From assembly GCF_018614615.1 (NCBI RefSeq), contig NZ_JAGGOK010000004.1, positions 124,001 to 188,000 of the forward strand: a stretch of 64,000 nt of DNA. The letters are read 5' to 3'. The number at the start of each line of letters is the position of its first letter. Position 1 is the first letter of the stretch. Made by a program: the position numbers and the translations under genes. The notes below the pieces were generated by a model, which saw only the letters and a list, made by a program, of their open reading frames with translations, searched no databases and was not told the DNA's origin. The DNA is from Streptomyces sp. ISL-100. GTDB taxonomy: Bacteria; Actinomycetota; Actinomycetes; Streptomycetales; Streptomycetaceae. Shown here piece by piece: positions 42,723 to 51,702 of the stretch.

Positions 42723-44489
42723 TCAGTTGACCTGGATGGCGAGCAGACAGGCATCGTCGTCGTGGGCCGTGCGCGTGTAATCGGCGATGATCCGGTCGAG
42801 GGTTTCCTCGGGCGAAAGCCCCGCGTTCCCCGACAGACTCCGACTGAGGTTGGTGATGCCCACGGTGATGTCCTCGCCCCGGCGTTCGACCACACCGTCG
42901 GTGTAGAGGAGCAGCAGGTCACCGGTGTGCAACGGCACCGGCGCGGTCTCGTACGCGTACCCGGGCATCAGGCCGAGCAGGGGACCCAAATGGTCCGAGG
43001 CGAGAGTGGACACCTCGTCCCCACGCCGCAGCAGCGGGGGCGGATGGCCCGCGCACGCCCAGCGCAGGACATGGTCGTGGTCGATATGTCCGGTGATCAT
43101 GGTCGCGGTCAGCGCCGTCGGATCACTGCACACGAGCTCGTTCAGCCACGTCGCCATCTCGCCGGCCGAGGCGCCCGTCTGGGCGAGACCGGCGAGAGCG
43201 TGACGCTGCTGGGCCATCCGGGCCACAGCGTCCAGCCCGTGGCCCACCGCGTCTCCGATGGCGACCAGTACCCGCCCGTCCGGCAGGCGCCTGCACTTGT
43301 ACCAGTCGCCGCCGACAGCCGCGTCGGGCTCGGCAGGCAGGTAGGCGGCGGCCACGGTCAGCCCCAGCTCGGCGAGCTCGGCGGAGTGCGTCGGCAGGAG
43401 TGCCTCGCGCATGACGGACGCGATACGCCGCTCCGCCTCGGCCTGCTGACGCAGCGCCTCCGTCTCGCGCTGGGTCTCCGCGAGGCGGCGCCGGCTGCGC
43501 ATCTGTGGTGTCAGGTCGCGCGCCACGAGGTGCACGGCCCACGGGCGACCGTCGGTTCCCGCGACGGGTCTGCCGAGCAGGTCCAGGGTGCGTACTTCGC
43601 CGAAGACACGGAAGCGGATGCGGGCCCAGGAAGGTTCCTCGCCGGCGAGGACAGCGCTGATCAGCTCGGCGAGCGCCGGCACCTCGCCGGGCAGGACCGC
43701 GTCGCAGAGCTCCGTCAGGGACCACGGCATGCTCGGGTCCGTACGGAAGATGCGGTGCAGCCCCTCCGACCAGTCGACGGTACCGGAGAGCAGGTCCCAG
43801 TGGCCCCAGCCCATCGAGGCGATGTGCTGGGCGTCGAGGGTCAGGATCTCGGCCTGGCTGCGGGCGGGGAGCCAGGTGGTCAGCAGTTGGTTGCCGCAGG
43901 AGGCGGCGTAGTAGAGGAGTGGGGCCCGGCGCAGTCGGCCGTGCCGCTCCTCTGTGTAGTCCACGGTCAGTCCGTTGAGGGCGCGCCCGGACTTGAAGAC
44001 CGCGGTCAGCGCCGCCAGCAGCCCGCTCGTCGCGGCGCCGGGGCGGGCCTCCAGCAACCGCTGCCCCACCTGACTGTCCGGTGCTTCGAGCCATTGCGAG
44101 GAGCGGACGTGGTTGCCGGCGCGAATGACGAAGTCCGTGATCTCGCCGGTCTCGTCCTTGACCGGGTCGAGCAGCGCCGCCGAGACCGGGATGGCCGACA
44201 GACTGGAGCACAGGCAGGCCCACGGGTCGTGGCCGGGCGCACCGTTCGGGCAGCCTTCACCGGAATCTTCGCCCTCCTCGCCTCCCTCGGCCCGGCTGTC
44301 GCTCGTAGGCTCAGATCTTCCGGAGGTGAAGGTCTCCAGTGACCGGCTGCTGATGGGCGAGGCGTGGGTGATGGTGGTCGAGAGCGGCAGGCGTGCCTCC
44401 GTCTTACGCCGTACATCCGCGCGCAACGCGGCGACCTCGCGCTCGATGAGCGACTTGAGGCCCTCCACGTCGTGCGGCAGGTCCGGCAC
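42723..44489 (-). CDS. SpoIIE-type PP2C phosphatase with PAS-like sensor region
   Basis: A 588-residue regulator. After an N-terminal helix and a low-complexity acidic linker (residues about 60-85) come PAS-like domains (about 95-215 and 220-335), a short coiled coil (TEALRQQAEAERRIASVMRE) and the SpoIIE phosphatase domain: VGGDWYKCRRLPDGRVLVAI then GDAVGHGLDAVARMAQ, LLLYTDGVVERRGED and DDDACLLAI with the metal Asp residues. Such proteins dephosphorylate anti-anti-sigma factors in stress-sigma partner switching; no partner gene is adjacent. Confidence 0.88.
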   Translation of the reverse strand: MPDLPHDVEGLKSLIEREVAALRADVRRKTEARLPLSTTITHASPISSRSLETFTSGRSEPTSDSRAEGGEEGEDSGEGCPNGAPGHDPWACLCSSLSAIPVSAALLDPVKDETGEITDFVIRAGNHVRSSQWLEAPDSQVGQRLLEARPGAATSGLLAALTAVFKSGRALNGLTVDYTEERHGRLRRAPLLYYAASCGNQLLTTWLPARSQAEILTLDAQHIASMGWGHWDLLSGTVDWSEGLHRIFRTDPSMPWSLTELCDAVLPGEVPALAELISAVLAGEEPSWARIRFRVFGEVRTLDLLGRPVAGTDGRPWAVHLVARDLTPQMRSRRRLAETQRETEALRQQAEAERRIASVMREALLPTHSAELAELGLTVAAAYLPAEPDAAVGGDWYKCRRLPDGRVLVAIGDAVGHGLDAVARMAQQRHALAGLAQTGASAGEMATWLNELVCSDPTALTATMITGHIDHDHVLRWACAGHPPPLLRRGDEVSTLASDHLGPLLGLMPGYAYETAPVPLHTGDLLLLYTDGVVERRGEDITVGITNLSRSLSGNAGLSPEETLDRIIADYTRTAHDDDACLLAIQVN

Positions 44490-44847
44490 GCCAGGGAGAC
44501 CAGGTAGACCGGGGTGGTCAGGGTGGCCGGGCAGCCGGCGGGCCCGGCGGGGAGAAGCTCACAAGATCGTCACCGGCCCGCTGTCCAGGACATTCACGGT
44601 GATGACCTCCCGGCGTCGCACGTCAAGATCCGTTCACCTCGATCGTAGGCTCCGCCCCGGACACCCGCGAACGCTCACCGCCACGCGGCCGACTGGTGAC
44701 GAAGGTCCCTGCCGGACGGGACTTTAGTCCCGTGTTGGTCAGTTTTGGGGCGGAAACACCCAAATCAGAAGATGACGCCGATGATGATGCCCCGCTCCGG
44801 CGCCGGGTGGTCCGCCACCCTCGCGGGAGCGACACGGAAGGAAGAGA
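44490..44847. other. 358-bp divergent intergenic region
   Basis: No gene was found here. It separates the divergent SpoIIE gene and the small gene at 44848, and holds a DosR-like palindrome at 44716-44733 and a purine-rich ribosome site (GGAAGGAAGAGA) directly before 44848. Confidence 0.6.
44716..44733. promoter_or_regulatory. DosR/DevR-like box
   Basis: ACGGGACTTTAGTCCCGT is an inverted repeat with perfect 8-bp arms around TT. Its core GGGACTTTAGTCCC equals the core of the mycobacterial DosR/DevR consensus (GGGACTWWAGTCCC). It lies about 115 bases before the gene at 44848 and 227 bases before the SpoIIE start. A hypoxia/dormancy regulator such as the Streptomyces DevR homologue could bind it. 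Confidence 0.65.
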
Positions 44848-45267
44848 ATGCGCTGGATCGCGCTGGCCAGAGCTCAACTGAAGCGGGCAACCGACGCGTT
44901 GTTCCCGCCCCGTACCGCCTCACCCGAACCGGCATCGGACGAGTTGCTCGTACGGGCGCCCACCGGAGGGGAGTGCTGGAACTGGGTCGAGCGACGGCAG
45001 ATCAGCTGGCGGATAACGGGAGGTCTCGGCTATCCGTGCTGCGTCCTGCTGGAGCGCAGGACCGAGCAGGGGAAGTGGTCCGAGGCCGCGGTACTGGCCT
45101 CACAGGTGGACCCGCGTGCGCTGCGGGCGTCCGTCGTGGTGCCGGAGCTGCCTGAGGGGCCGTACCGCGTACGGATCACCTCGCCCGAACTGCCGCACGG
45201 CGCGTGCAGCCCACCCCTGACCATCAGCCACAGCGGCACCGTCCACGTCCCCGCGACGACACGGTGA
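44848..45267 (+). CDS. Hypothetical protein, possible DosR-box-controlled
   Basis: A 139-residue protein starting after GGAAGGAAGAGA. A basic N-terminus (RWIALARAQLKRATDALF) is followed by a beta-rich region with WNWVERRQISWRITGG and two Cys (YPCCVLLERR), ending in PYRVRITSPELPHGACSPPL, which looks like an Ig-like sandwich. I do not recognise the family. It is coupled (GTGA) to a small broken gene downstream. Confidence 0.55.
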   Translation: MRWIALARAQLKRATDALFPPRTASPEPASDELLVRAPTGGECWNWVERRQISWRITGGLGYPCCVLLERRTEQGKWSEAAVLASQVDPRALRASVVVPELPEGPYRVRITSPELPHGACSPPLTISHSGTVHVPATTR

Positions 45268-45448
45268 CGCCGCGCGACGTCGACGACAAGCCCGCCCGAT
45301 ACGCCGAGTTGCTGCGTAACCTGTACGCCGCACCGACTACGAGTTTCCGACATCCCCGGCGGCCCGCGAACTCCTCCGGCGGGAGGAAATCGTGGTGACC
45401 GACTACAGGACTGTCCAGCGGGCCTGGCTCAAGGGAAGGCAGCTCTAG
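45264..45448 (+). pseudogene. Small gene with a one-base frameshift
   Basis: GTG 45264 overlaps the previous stop. The frame reads RDVDDKPARYAELLRNLYAA and then, after about 45334, the neighbouring frame continues DYEFPTSPAARELLRREEIV to [11 protein letters not shown] and a stop at 45448. The total of 185 bases is one short of 62 codons. A missing base at CC 45333-45334 would give one 61-residue protein. No family is recognised; it overlaps the TetR gene tail by 4 bases. Confidence 0.5.
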
Positions 45449-46035
45449 TCAACGGCGCCCGGTGCGTCGCTGCTTGAGCTGTCCGAGGCGAGTTCCAGCA
45501 GCCTGCGTGCCGTCTCGCGGGCATGGTCCGCCGCAGCACTGCCCTCGGAGACGGCGGCGGTGGTGATCGCGCCCTCCACGAGCAGGAGGAGCGCCCGCGC
45601 CAGCCAGTCGGCGCGGCCCGCATCGGTCACCAGGCGCGCCAGGTAGTCCTTCAGGGCATCGACGTGGTCTCGGGCGGCGGCGGCCACTTCGTCCGATGTG
45701 GCGCCCAGTTCCCCGAAGGAGTTGACGAAGGCGCAGCCGCGGAAGCCTGGCTCCTGGAACCACGACCGCAGCCAGTCGAAGACCGCCAGGATCCGTTCCT
45801 CACCCGGCGGCCGGGTCTCGACGTAACTCGCAAGCGAAGCGCGCCATCGCAGGTCGCGTCGACGCAGGTACGCCTCCACCAGGTGGTCCTTGGAAGGGAA
45901 GAGCTGATAGAGGCGCTTGAGGGACGCCCCGGACGCGTCGCGGATCTCGGCCATGCCGACCGCCTGCAGTCCACGCCCGTAGAAGAGCGTCTCGGCTGCG
46001 TCGAGGATGCGGGTCTCTTGTGCCGCGGCTTCCAT
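45445..46035 (-). CDS. TetR/AcrR-family regulator
   Basis: A 196-residue repressor. The HTH lies in residues about 8-55 ([20 protein letters not shown], then [20 protein letters not shown]) with a helical ligand domain after it ([20 protein letters not shown]). It diverges from the NTF2-like gene at 46128; the 92-base gap holds two GAGAA-N6-TTCTC sites, so it probably represses itself and its neighbour. Confidence 0.9.
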   Translation of the reverse strand: MEAAAQETRILDAAETLFYGRGLQAVGMAEIRDASGASLKRLYQLFPSKDHLVEAYLRRRDLRWRASLASYVETRPPGEERILAVFDWLRSWFQEPGFRGCAFVNSFGELGATSDEVAAAARDHVDALKDYLARLVTDAGRADWLARALLLLVEGAITTAAVSEGSAAADHARETARRLLELASDSSSSDAPGAVD

Positions 46036-46052
46036 GCCAACTCTCCCCTTGC

Positions 46053-46106
46053 AAGAGAATCACTGTTCTCTTAGGCTACTGCAGGCCGGGGAGAATTCTC
46101 ATTCTC
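46053..46106. promoter_or_regulatory. Twin TetR operators GAGAA-N6-TTCTC
   Basis: AAGAGAA-TCACTG-TTCTCTT at 46053-46072 is a perfect 7-bp inverted repeat. GAGAA-TTCTCA-TTCTC at 46091-46106 has the same half-sites and spacer length. The sites are 36 bases apart between the divergent TetR and DUF1348 genes. Confidence 0.72.
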
Positions 46107-46127
46107 CCTCCCGTGAAGAGGAGAGTC

Positions 46128-46544
46128 ATGACTGACAAGAGGCCGCCCCTCCCGCCGTTCACCGCCGAGACGGCCCTGCGGAAGGTCAAGGCGGCCGAGG
46201 ACGCGTGGAACAGCCGGGACCCGGAGCGGGTGTCCCTCGCCTATACGGAGGACTCCGAGTGGCGCAATCGCGACACGTTCCTGCGCGGGCGCGCGGAGAT
46301 CGTGGAGTTCCTGCGCGACAAGTGGCAGCGCGAGCTGGACTACCGCCTGCGCAAGGAGCTGTGGGCCTTCACGGACAGCCGCATAGCCGTCCGCTTCGAG
46401 TACGAGTGGCACAACGACGAGGACCAGTGGTTCCGCAGCTACGGCAACGAGAACTGGGAGTTCGACGAGAACGGCCTGATGCGACGCCGGTACGCGAGCA
46501 TCAACGACCTCGCCATCGCGGCGGACGAGCGACGCATAGCCTGA
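46128..46544 (+). CDS. DUF1348 / nuclear transport factor 2-like protein
   Basis: A 138-residue SnoaL/NTF2-fold protein. Signature stretches are [40 protein letters not shown] and [20 protein letters not shown], which are highly conserved in DUF1348. GAAGAGGAGAG lies just before ATG 46128. Members are often beside TetR regulators and may act on reactive small molecules; the reaction is unknown. Confidence 0.9.
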   Translation: MTDKRPPLPPFTAETALRKVKAAEDAWNSRDPERVSLAYTEDSEWRNRDTFLRGRAEIVEFLRDKWQRELDYRLRKELWAFTDSRIAVRFEYEWHNDEDQWFRSYGNENWEFDENGLMRRRYASINDLAIAADERRIA

Positions 46545-46556
46545 TGCGCGAGAAGA

Positions 46557-46594
46557 AGCCCGATGGACGCCGCCGGGGAGCGGAGCATCGGGCT
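46557..46594. terminator. Hairpin terminator after the DUF1348 gene
   Basis: AGCCCGATG (46557-46565) and CATCGGGCT (46586-46594) form a perfect 9-bp stem with a 20-base loop, 12 bases after the stop and before the convergent DUF4235 gene. Confidence 0.65.
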
Positions 46595-46630
46595 CCTCCT
46601 CCGAAGCGCCGGGCCGGCCGGTCAGCCGAT

Positions 46631-46897
46631 TCAGCCCGGCCAGGTTCCCGTCAGGCGATGTACGGCGGTGGCGCCGCCGCGGTCGACCGCCGCCTTGACC
46701 GCCGCGAAGATCGCGCCCTGCACGGCAGCGGCGATCACGACTTCCCGCCAGCCGCGCTCCATGTCGGTGGCGTCGGGGGCGTCCTCGTCGTGACCGATGA
46801 CCTTCCACACCTGGTTGAAAACCATGCCGGCCAGTGCGCCGCTCACGGCGCCCAGCACCAGGCCGACCGGCTTGTACGCGACCTTGGACGCTTTCAT
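46631..46897 (-). CDS. DUF4235 membrane protein
   Basis: An 88-residue protein with two membrane helices (VAYKPVGLVLGAVSGALAGM and WREVVIAAAVQGAIFAAVKA), matching DUF4235. AGGAGG lies 5 bases before ATG 46897, which shares one base with the stop of the DUF3618 gene. Third gene of the holin-DUF3618-DUF4235 operon, an arrangement common in actinobacteria and linked to envelope stress. Confidence 0.86.
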   Translation of the reverse strand: MKASKVAYKPVGLVLGAVSGALAGMVFNQVWKVIGHDEDAPDATDMERGWREVVIAAAVQGAIFAAVKAAVDRGGATAVHRLTGTWPG

Positions 46898-47331
46898 CAG
46901 CACCTCCTGCTGCGTCGCGTGGCGACAACAATTACGGTGGCGAGCGCGGCAAAACCGGCGAACACGAGCAGATCGCGGCCGGGGCGCTTGGCCCTGCCGC
47001 CGAGCCGTCCCTCTCGCGCACCGGGCTCCGAACCCCTGCCGTGGAGCTTGCGTCCCAGAATGAGAGCGGTGTCCGTCAGCTGCTCGTTGGCAGAGGCAGC
47101 CTTGTCCCGTACCGGCCCGGGTGTCTTGTCGTGCGCCGTATGGAGGGCATGCGCGGCCTTGTCCTGCACCACGCTCTTGACCTTCGCCGCCTTCTGCTGT
47201 GCCTGCGCCTTTACGTCGGCCTTGGCTGCCAGCGCTTCGACCGTCCGGCCCAGCTCCTCGCGGGTCTTCTCCACCTGTGCCCGCAGTTCGTCGGGGTTGG
47301 GCGAGGAACCGTTGCCCTTTGCCTTTGTCAT
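46897..47331 (-). CDS. DUF3618 protein
   Basis: A 144-residue protein. The N-terminal DUF3618 motif SPNPDELRAQVEKTREELGR is followed by a long Ala/Lys-rich helix (AAKADVKAQAQQKAAKVKSV) and one C-terminal membrane helix (LLVFAGFAALATVIVVA). It is coupled to the genes on both sides by stop-start overlaps. Confidence 0.87.
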   Translation of the reverse strand: MTKAKGNGSSPNPDELRAQVEKTREELGRTVEALAAKADVKAQAQQKAAKVKSVVQDKAAHALHTAHDKTPGPVRDKAASANEQLTDTALILGRKLHGRGSEPGAREGRLGGRAKRPGRDLLVFAGFAALATVIVVATRRSRRC

Positions 47332-47747
47332 CGACGTGCCCTCTCCTTGATCTCGGCCACGTCGGCCTTGACGCTGTTGATGGCCTGCTCGGGAGTGGCC
47401 GGCGTGGCTCGGCTGACCTGCTTCTTGCCCACGGCGGCCAGTACCGCCGTCACGACAAGCAGGGCTCCGGTGACGACCAGCGCCGAGAGCCACAACGGCC
47501 AGACCAGGTCCAGGGCGATGATCCCGGTGGCAACGATGGCCTGTAGTGCCAGTAGACCGACCACGCCGGCTCCGCCCAGCAGACCGCCGCCGAGCCCGAA
47601 CCGTTTGCCCTTCTGCTGCATCTCGGCCTGCGCCAGGCGCAGCTCCTGCCGCATCAGCTGGGAAATCTGCTCCGACGCGTGCTTGACCAGATCTCCCACC
47701 GACTCCTTACTGTCCGTGTGGGGCCGTTGGTCCACTGACGTGCTCAT
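47328..47747 (-). CDS. Actinobacterial holin-like (phage holin superfamily III) protein
   Basis: A 139-residue protein with KESVGDLVKHASEQISQLMR, the conserved Glu/Arg LAQAEMQQKGKRFGLGGGLL region and two membrane helices (VGLLALQAIVATGIIALDLV; LSALVVTGALLVVTAVLAAV). This matches the actinobacterial 'phage holin family' proteins, which are chromosomal and not part of a prophage. AAGGCAGG precedes ATG 47747. First gene of a three-gene coupled operon. Confidence 0.86.
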   Translation of the reverse strand: MSTSVDQRPHTDSKESVGDLVKHASEQISQLMRQELRLAQAEMQQKGKRFGLGGGLLGGAGVVGLLALQAIVATGIIALDLVWPLWLSALVVTGALLVVTAVLAAVGKKQVSRATPATPEQAINSVKADVAEIKERARR

Positions 47748-47861
47748 CGTCGTGACCTGCCTTTCCTCGACCTGCCCGCTGCTGGCTGTCAATCAAGTCG
47801 TAGCCCCTACTTCGTGTGCCCGCCAGCGGACAGCCCACGCGCCGCCGACGAAGAGACCGCC

Positions 47862-48473
47862 CTACAACAGGGCGCGGAGCAGCAGGCGAGGCGCGTGATG
47901 CACCAGCAGGGCGCTGCCCACACCGATCGCGGCGCCGGCCACGACGTCACTCGGGTAGTGCGCGCCGGCCTGGACGCGCTCCAGGGCCACCAGCACGGTG
48001 GGAACCGCGGCTGCCGCCCCCACCCACGGCGAGGTGAAGGCCACCGCGGTGGTGAAACCCACGGCGGCGGCGGTGTGCCCGGACGGGAAGGACGAGGTGT
48101 CCGGCCGGTCGTCGACACCGTCGTGCGGGATCATGTCCGCGGGGGGCCTTCGCCGCTCGTACAGCTGCTTGCACACCGCGTTCGACACCAGTTGCGCGCA
48201 GAGCATGCTGACCACTCCCCCGGCCGCGGCCTTGCGCTGCGACGCGCCTCCCGCCACAGCCATGGCCAGGGCCGCACCCCACCACAGTTTCGTTCGCTCG
48301 GCCGCCGCCTCCACCGCCGGGAGGACCTGGCGCGCCCAGGGTGAGTCCCAGGAGGCGGCCCGGCGGGTGAGCTGCCGGTCGAGGCGGCGCATGTCGTGGA
48401 GGAGACGCGTGACGGCCTGTTTCGACCGCGCGACGTCAACCCCGTCCGCACCTCTATTCAGGGGTCCCGGCAC
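47862..48473 (-). CDS. PAP2-family membrane phosphatase
   Basis: A 203-residue phosphatidic-acid-phosphatase-type protein. All three motifs are present: KQLYERRRP, FPSGHTAAAVGF and RVQAGAHYPSDVVAGA, giving the catalytic His pair. It probably dephosphorylates isoprenoid pyrophosphates or lipid phosphates. The gene begins 2 bases after the stop of the YihY gene and is likely cotranscribed with it. Confidence 0.88.
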   Translation of the reverse strand: MPGPLNRGADGVDVARSKQAVTRLLHDMRRLDRQLTRRAASWDSPWARQVLPAVEAAAERTKLWWGAALAMAVAGGASQRKAAAGGVVSMLCAQLVSNAVCKQLYERRRPPADMIPHDGVDDRPDTSSFPSGHTAAAVGFTTAVAFTSPWVGAAAAVPTVLVALERVQAGAHYPSDVVAGAAIGVGSALLVHHAPRLLLRALL

Positions 48474-48475
48474 AG

Positions 48476-49555
48476 TCAGTCGCTGCCCATCTGCTTGCGG
48501 TCCTGATCAGTCCACTTGCGCGTGTCACGCGGTTCGACGTAGGGCTCCTCCTCGCTGGGGTGGCCGCCGGCGATAGCGCGTTCACGGGCCATCTCGGCGT
48601 CGAACTCAAGACCCAGCAGGATCGCCAGGTTCGTGATCCACAGCCACACCAGGAAGATGATCACTCCGGCCAGGGTGCCGTACGTCTTGTTGTACGAAGC
48701 GAAGTTCGCCACGTACAGCGCGAAGCCCGCCGAGGCGATCATCCAGATCACGAGGGCCAGGAAGCTGCCGGGAGTGACCCACCTGAAGCCGCGGCCCCGG
48801 GCGTTCGGTGATGCCCAGTACAGCAGCGCGATCATGATGGTGACCAGCAGGACGAGGACCGGCCACTTCACGATCGACCAGACGTTCAGGGCGCTGTCCC
48901 CGATGCCCAGGGTCGTACCCAACTGCCGGGCGAGGCCGCCGGAGAACACCACGATCAGCGCGCTGACGCACGCCAGGATCATCAACACCAGCGTCAGGAC
49001 CAGCCGCAACGGCGTGATCTTCCAGACCGGCCGGCCTTCGGGGATGTCGTAGACCGCGTTGGACGTGCGGATGAACGCGGCCACATAGCCGGACGCCGAC
49101 CACAGCGCACCCAGCAGACCGACGATCGCCAGGATCGATCCCGTACCGCTGCCACTGGCCTGCAGTTGCTCGACCGCCCCGGTGATGATGTCGCGGGCGG
49201 ATCCGGGCGTCAGCTTCGTGATGTTGTCCAGGACGCTCTTGGTCGCCGACTCGCCCGCGATGCCCAGGATCGACACCAGTACAAGCAGTGCGGGGAACAG
49301 CGCCAGGATCCCGTAGTACGTCAGCGCCGCTGCGCGGTCGGTCAGCTCGTCGTCCTTGAACTCTGCCGCTGTGCGGCGCAGCACCGCGACCCACGACTGC
49401 TTGCCCATCTGGGTTGGCTTGTCAGGAGCGTTCCGTTCCACCTGCGGGTCCGGCCCCGCACGGCTGCCGGGTTCCCCGGCCGACCCGGCGTCCGCGTGCC
49501 GGCGATCGCGCTCCTGATCGTCGTCTCCATGCTCTTGTCGCCACTTCGATGCCAT
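48476..49555 (-). CDS. YihY/BrkB-family membrane protein
   Basis: A 359-residue protein with a charged N-terminus and six membrane helices. Diagnostic parts are DRAAALTYYGILALFPALLV, SASGYVAAFIRTSNAVYDI and YGTLAGVIIFLVWLWITNLA. It has a charged tail ending KWTDQDRKQMG. The family was once named RNase BN but is a membrane protein of unclear transport role. Confidence 0.9.
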   Translation of the reverse strand: MASKWRQEHGDDDQERDRRHADAGSAGEPGSRAGPDPQVERNAPDKPTQMGKQSWVAVLRRTAAEFKDDELTDRAAALTYYGILALFPALLVLVSILGIAGESATKSVLDNITKLTPGSARDIITGAVEQLQASGSGTGSILAIVGLLGALWSASGYVAAFIRTSNAVYDIPEGRPVWKITPLRLVLTLVLMILACVSALIVVFSGGLARQLGTTLGIGDSALNVWSIVKWPVLVLLVTIMIALLYWASPNARGRGFRWVTPGSFLALVIWMIASAGFALYVANFASYNKTYGTLAGVIIFLVWLWITNLAILLGLEFDAEMARERAIAGGHPSEEEPYVEPRDTRKWTDQDRKQMGSD

Positions 49556-49683
49556 GACCTACGAGTAACCCCAAACTCCGGGTTCTGCACGTGGAGCCGA
49601 CGCTCACCTCGATGTTTCCTGAAAAGCTGCGTGGCATTAGGGTGTCTCGCCCAAAGCCACGCGCCGGCCTTCCGCGGCAGGGA

Positions 49684-50298
49684 ATGATGTCGTGCATGCC
49701 TTCCCTGGTGCCGCCTTTCGTGCCTGCGGGCCGCCTCTCCGGACGCGATCAGCCCTCCTTGCCGGCCAAGGGTGGTCTGCTCCTGCGCCCTTGGCGCCGT
49801 ACGGACGCCGCCGCCATCGCCGCGGCGTTCCAGGATCCGGGTATTCAGGGCTGGCATGCGCGGCGGGCGGACTCGGAGGACGAGGCCCGTGGCTGGATCA
49901 GGCGATGGCAGGAAAGCTGGCGCGCCGAGACGGACGCCCAGTGGGCGGTTGTCCGTGCGGACAGCGACGGGTTACTCGGCCGGGCCTCCCTGCGGTCGAT
50001 GCTTCTGCCGGTGGGACAGGCCGAATGCGCGTACTGGACTGTCCCCTCGGCCCGCGGATCGGGCGTCGCTCCCCGCGCCGTATCGGCACTGGCGAGGTGG
50101 GCGTTCGAGGAGATCGGATTCCACCGGCTCGAGCTCGTCCACTCGGTCGCGAATCAGGCGTCTTGCCGGGTGGCCCTCAAGGCCGGTTTCGCGGCGGAAG
50201 GCATCAAGCGCAGTGCGCATCTGCACGCCGACGGATGGCACGACATGCACCTTCACGCGCGCATCAAGGAAGACGAATACCCGGCTGGACCGCTGTGA
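49684..50298 (+). CDS. GNAT acetyltransferase, RimJ/RimL type
   Basis: About 204 residues from ATG 49684; ATG 49687 or 49696 are alternatives. The GNAT core shows GLLLRPWRRTDAAAIAAAFQ, the acetyl-CoA region AYWTVPSARGSGVAPRAVSA and VHSVANQASCRVALKAGFAA. Such proteins acetylate ribosomal protein N-termini or small molecules. Its end overlaps the convergent broken GNAT gene by 35 bases. Confidence 0.85.
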   Translation: MMSCMPSLVPPFVPAGRLSGRDQPSLPAKGGLLLRPWRRTDAAAIAAAFQDPGIQGWHARRADSEDEARGWIRRWQESWRAETDAQWAVVRADSDGLLGRASLRSMLLPVGQAECAYWTVPSARGSGVAPRAVSALARWAFEEIGFHRLELVHSVANQASCRVALKAGFAAEGIKRSAHLHADGWHDMHLHARIKEDEYPAGPL

Positions 50299-50829
50299 CA
50301 GTACGTCGGGGGAAGGCGTACAGCACCTGCGGCTCCTGCCACTCGGCGAAACTGTCGGTCAACGTCGCGCCGAGCGCTTCAAGCAGGCGTCGGGAACGGA
50401 GGTTGGCCTCCTGGGTCACCGCGACCACGCCCGGCACTTGCGAAGGCACCTGCGCCGAGGCCCAGTCGACGGCGGCGGCCACTGACTCACCGGCGTAGCC
50501 GCAGCCCAGTACTCGGGCAGGAACTGGTACGACACCTCGGTACGGCCGCCCCGGCCACCCGGCTCCACCGCCACCAGCCCGACGACCACGCCGTCCTCCT
50601 GCCGTACGACGCTGAACGCTCCCGGAGCACCGACACACGCACCCTCGCGCTCGCGCACTGTCTGCTCCGCCACAGGTCCGCCGAGATAGCGACGTACCTC
50701 TGGGTGCGTCCACAGACGAGCGATCTCCGGTACGTCCGGAGGCTCGATCGGGCGCAAGACGAGTCGCGATGTGGGGAGAGAGGCCGGCCAGAAGGCGACA
50801 GCGGAGACGTCAGGCATGTACGCGAGCAT
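50264..50829 (-). pseudogene. Second GNAT acetyltransferase, frameshifted
   Basis: From ATG 50829 (AGGAGG upstream) the frame encodes SRLVLRPIEPPDVPEIARLW to EVSYQFLPEYW; at about 50515 the next frame takes over with GCGYAGESVAAAVDWASAQV, VTQEANLRSRRLLEALGATL and ends at 50264. The 566 bases are one short of 189 codons, and one extra G in the GGG run at 50515-50517 would join both halves into a normal GNAT of 188 residues. Confidence 0.8.
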
Positions 50830-50909
50830 GGCAAACAGCGCCTCCTGCCAGCGGGAATGTGCGGAAATTTCTCTTTGACTCCATCCATTTCTGCGGAAAT
50901 GATCCAGGT

Positions 50910-51669
50910 ATGTCACGCACTTTTGATGACCTCGTAGCGGAGGCAGAAGCCGTCTCGGTCGACGGCTGGGACTTCTCCTGGCTTGATGGCCGCGCCACCG
51001 AGCAACGCCCCTCGTGGGGGTATCAGCGCACGATGAGCGAGCATGGCCCGCGCGTCCGCCGCCCTCGACATCCAGACCGGCGGCGGGGAAGTTCTCGCCG
51101 GGGCGCCGAAGCTGCCACCGGTGATGGTGGCCACGGAGTCCTGGCCGCCCAACGTCGCCAAGGCGACCAGGCTGCTGCACCCGCTCGGCGCCGTCGTCGT
51201 CGCGGACGCGGACGAACCTCCGTTGCCGTTCGCCGACGGTGCCTTCGACCTGGTGACCAGCCGTCACCCGGCGACGGTGTGGTGGGAGGAGATCGCCCGC
51301 GTGCTTCGGGGCGGTGGCACGTACCTCTCCCAGCACGTCGGCCATTCCAGCGTCTTCGAACTCGTTGAGTACTTCCTCGGGCCGCAGCGCGAGGAAGTAC
51401 GCCGCGCGCGCCATCCCGACGACGAACGCCGGGACGCCGAGGCGGCCGGCCTGGACGTGGTCGACTTGCGATTCGAGCGGCTGCGGACCGAGTTCTTCGA
51501 CATCGGCGCGGTGATCTATTTCCTGCGGAAGGTGATCTGGATGGTCCCCGGCTTCACCGTCGACCAATACCGCGACCGGTTGCGGGAACTGCACGACAAG
51601 ATCGAGAGCGAAGGGCCGTTCGTGGCGCACTCGACCCGCTTCCTCATCGAGGCCCGTAAGCCCGTCTGA
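50910..51669 (+). pseudogene. Class I SAM-dependent methyltransferase, frameshifted
   Basis: ATG 50910 starts SRTFDDLVAEAEAVSVDGWD and FSWLDGRATEQRPSWGYQRT; near 51042 the next frame continues MARASAALDIQTGGGEVLAG, the SAM-binding LDIQTGGGE motif, then FADGAFDLVTSRHP and WWEEIARVLRGGGTYLSQHV. The 760 bases imply one extra or two missing bases. If translation starts at ATG 51043 the product keeps the SAM motif but loses the conserved N-terminal cap. Homologues from memory have the joined form. Confidence 0.78.
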
Positions 51670-51702
51670 CGGGAATCCGGCGTCACGCGCGCGTTCCTGC
51701 CG

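Noticed and set aside
42762..44342. A 526-codon plus-strand frame
   Set aside because: It is antisense to the SpoIIE phosphatase gene, with shadow composition and no homology that I can see.
47328..47747. Holin annotation as a sign of a prophage
   Set aside because: The gene belongs to a chromosomal actinobacterial family in an envelope operon; no phage structural, lysin or integrase genes are present.
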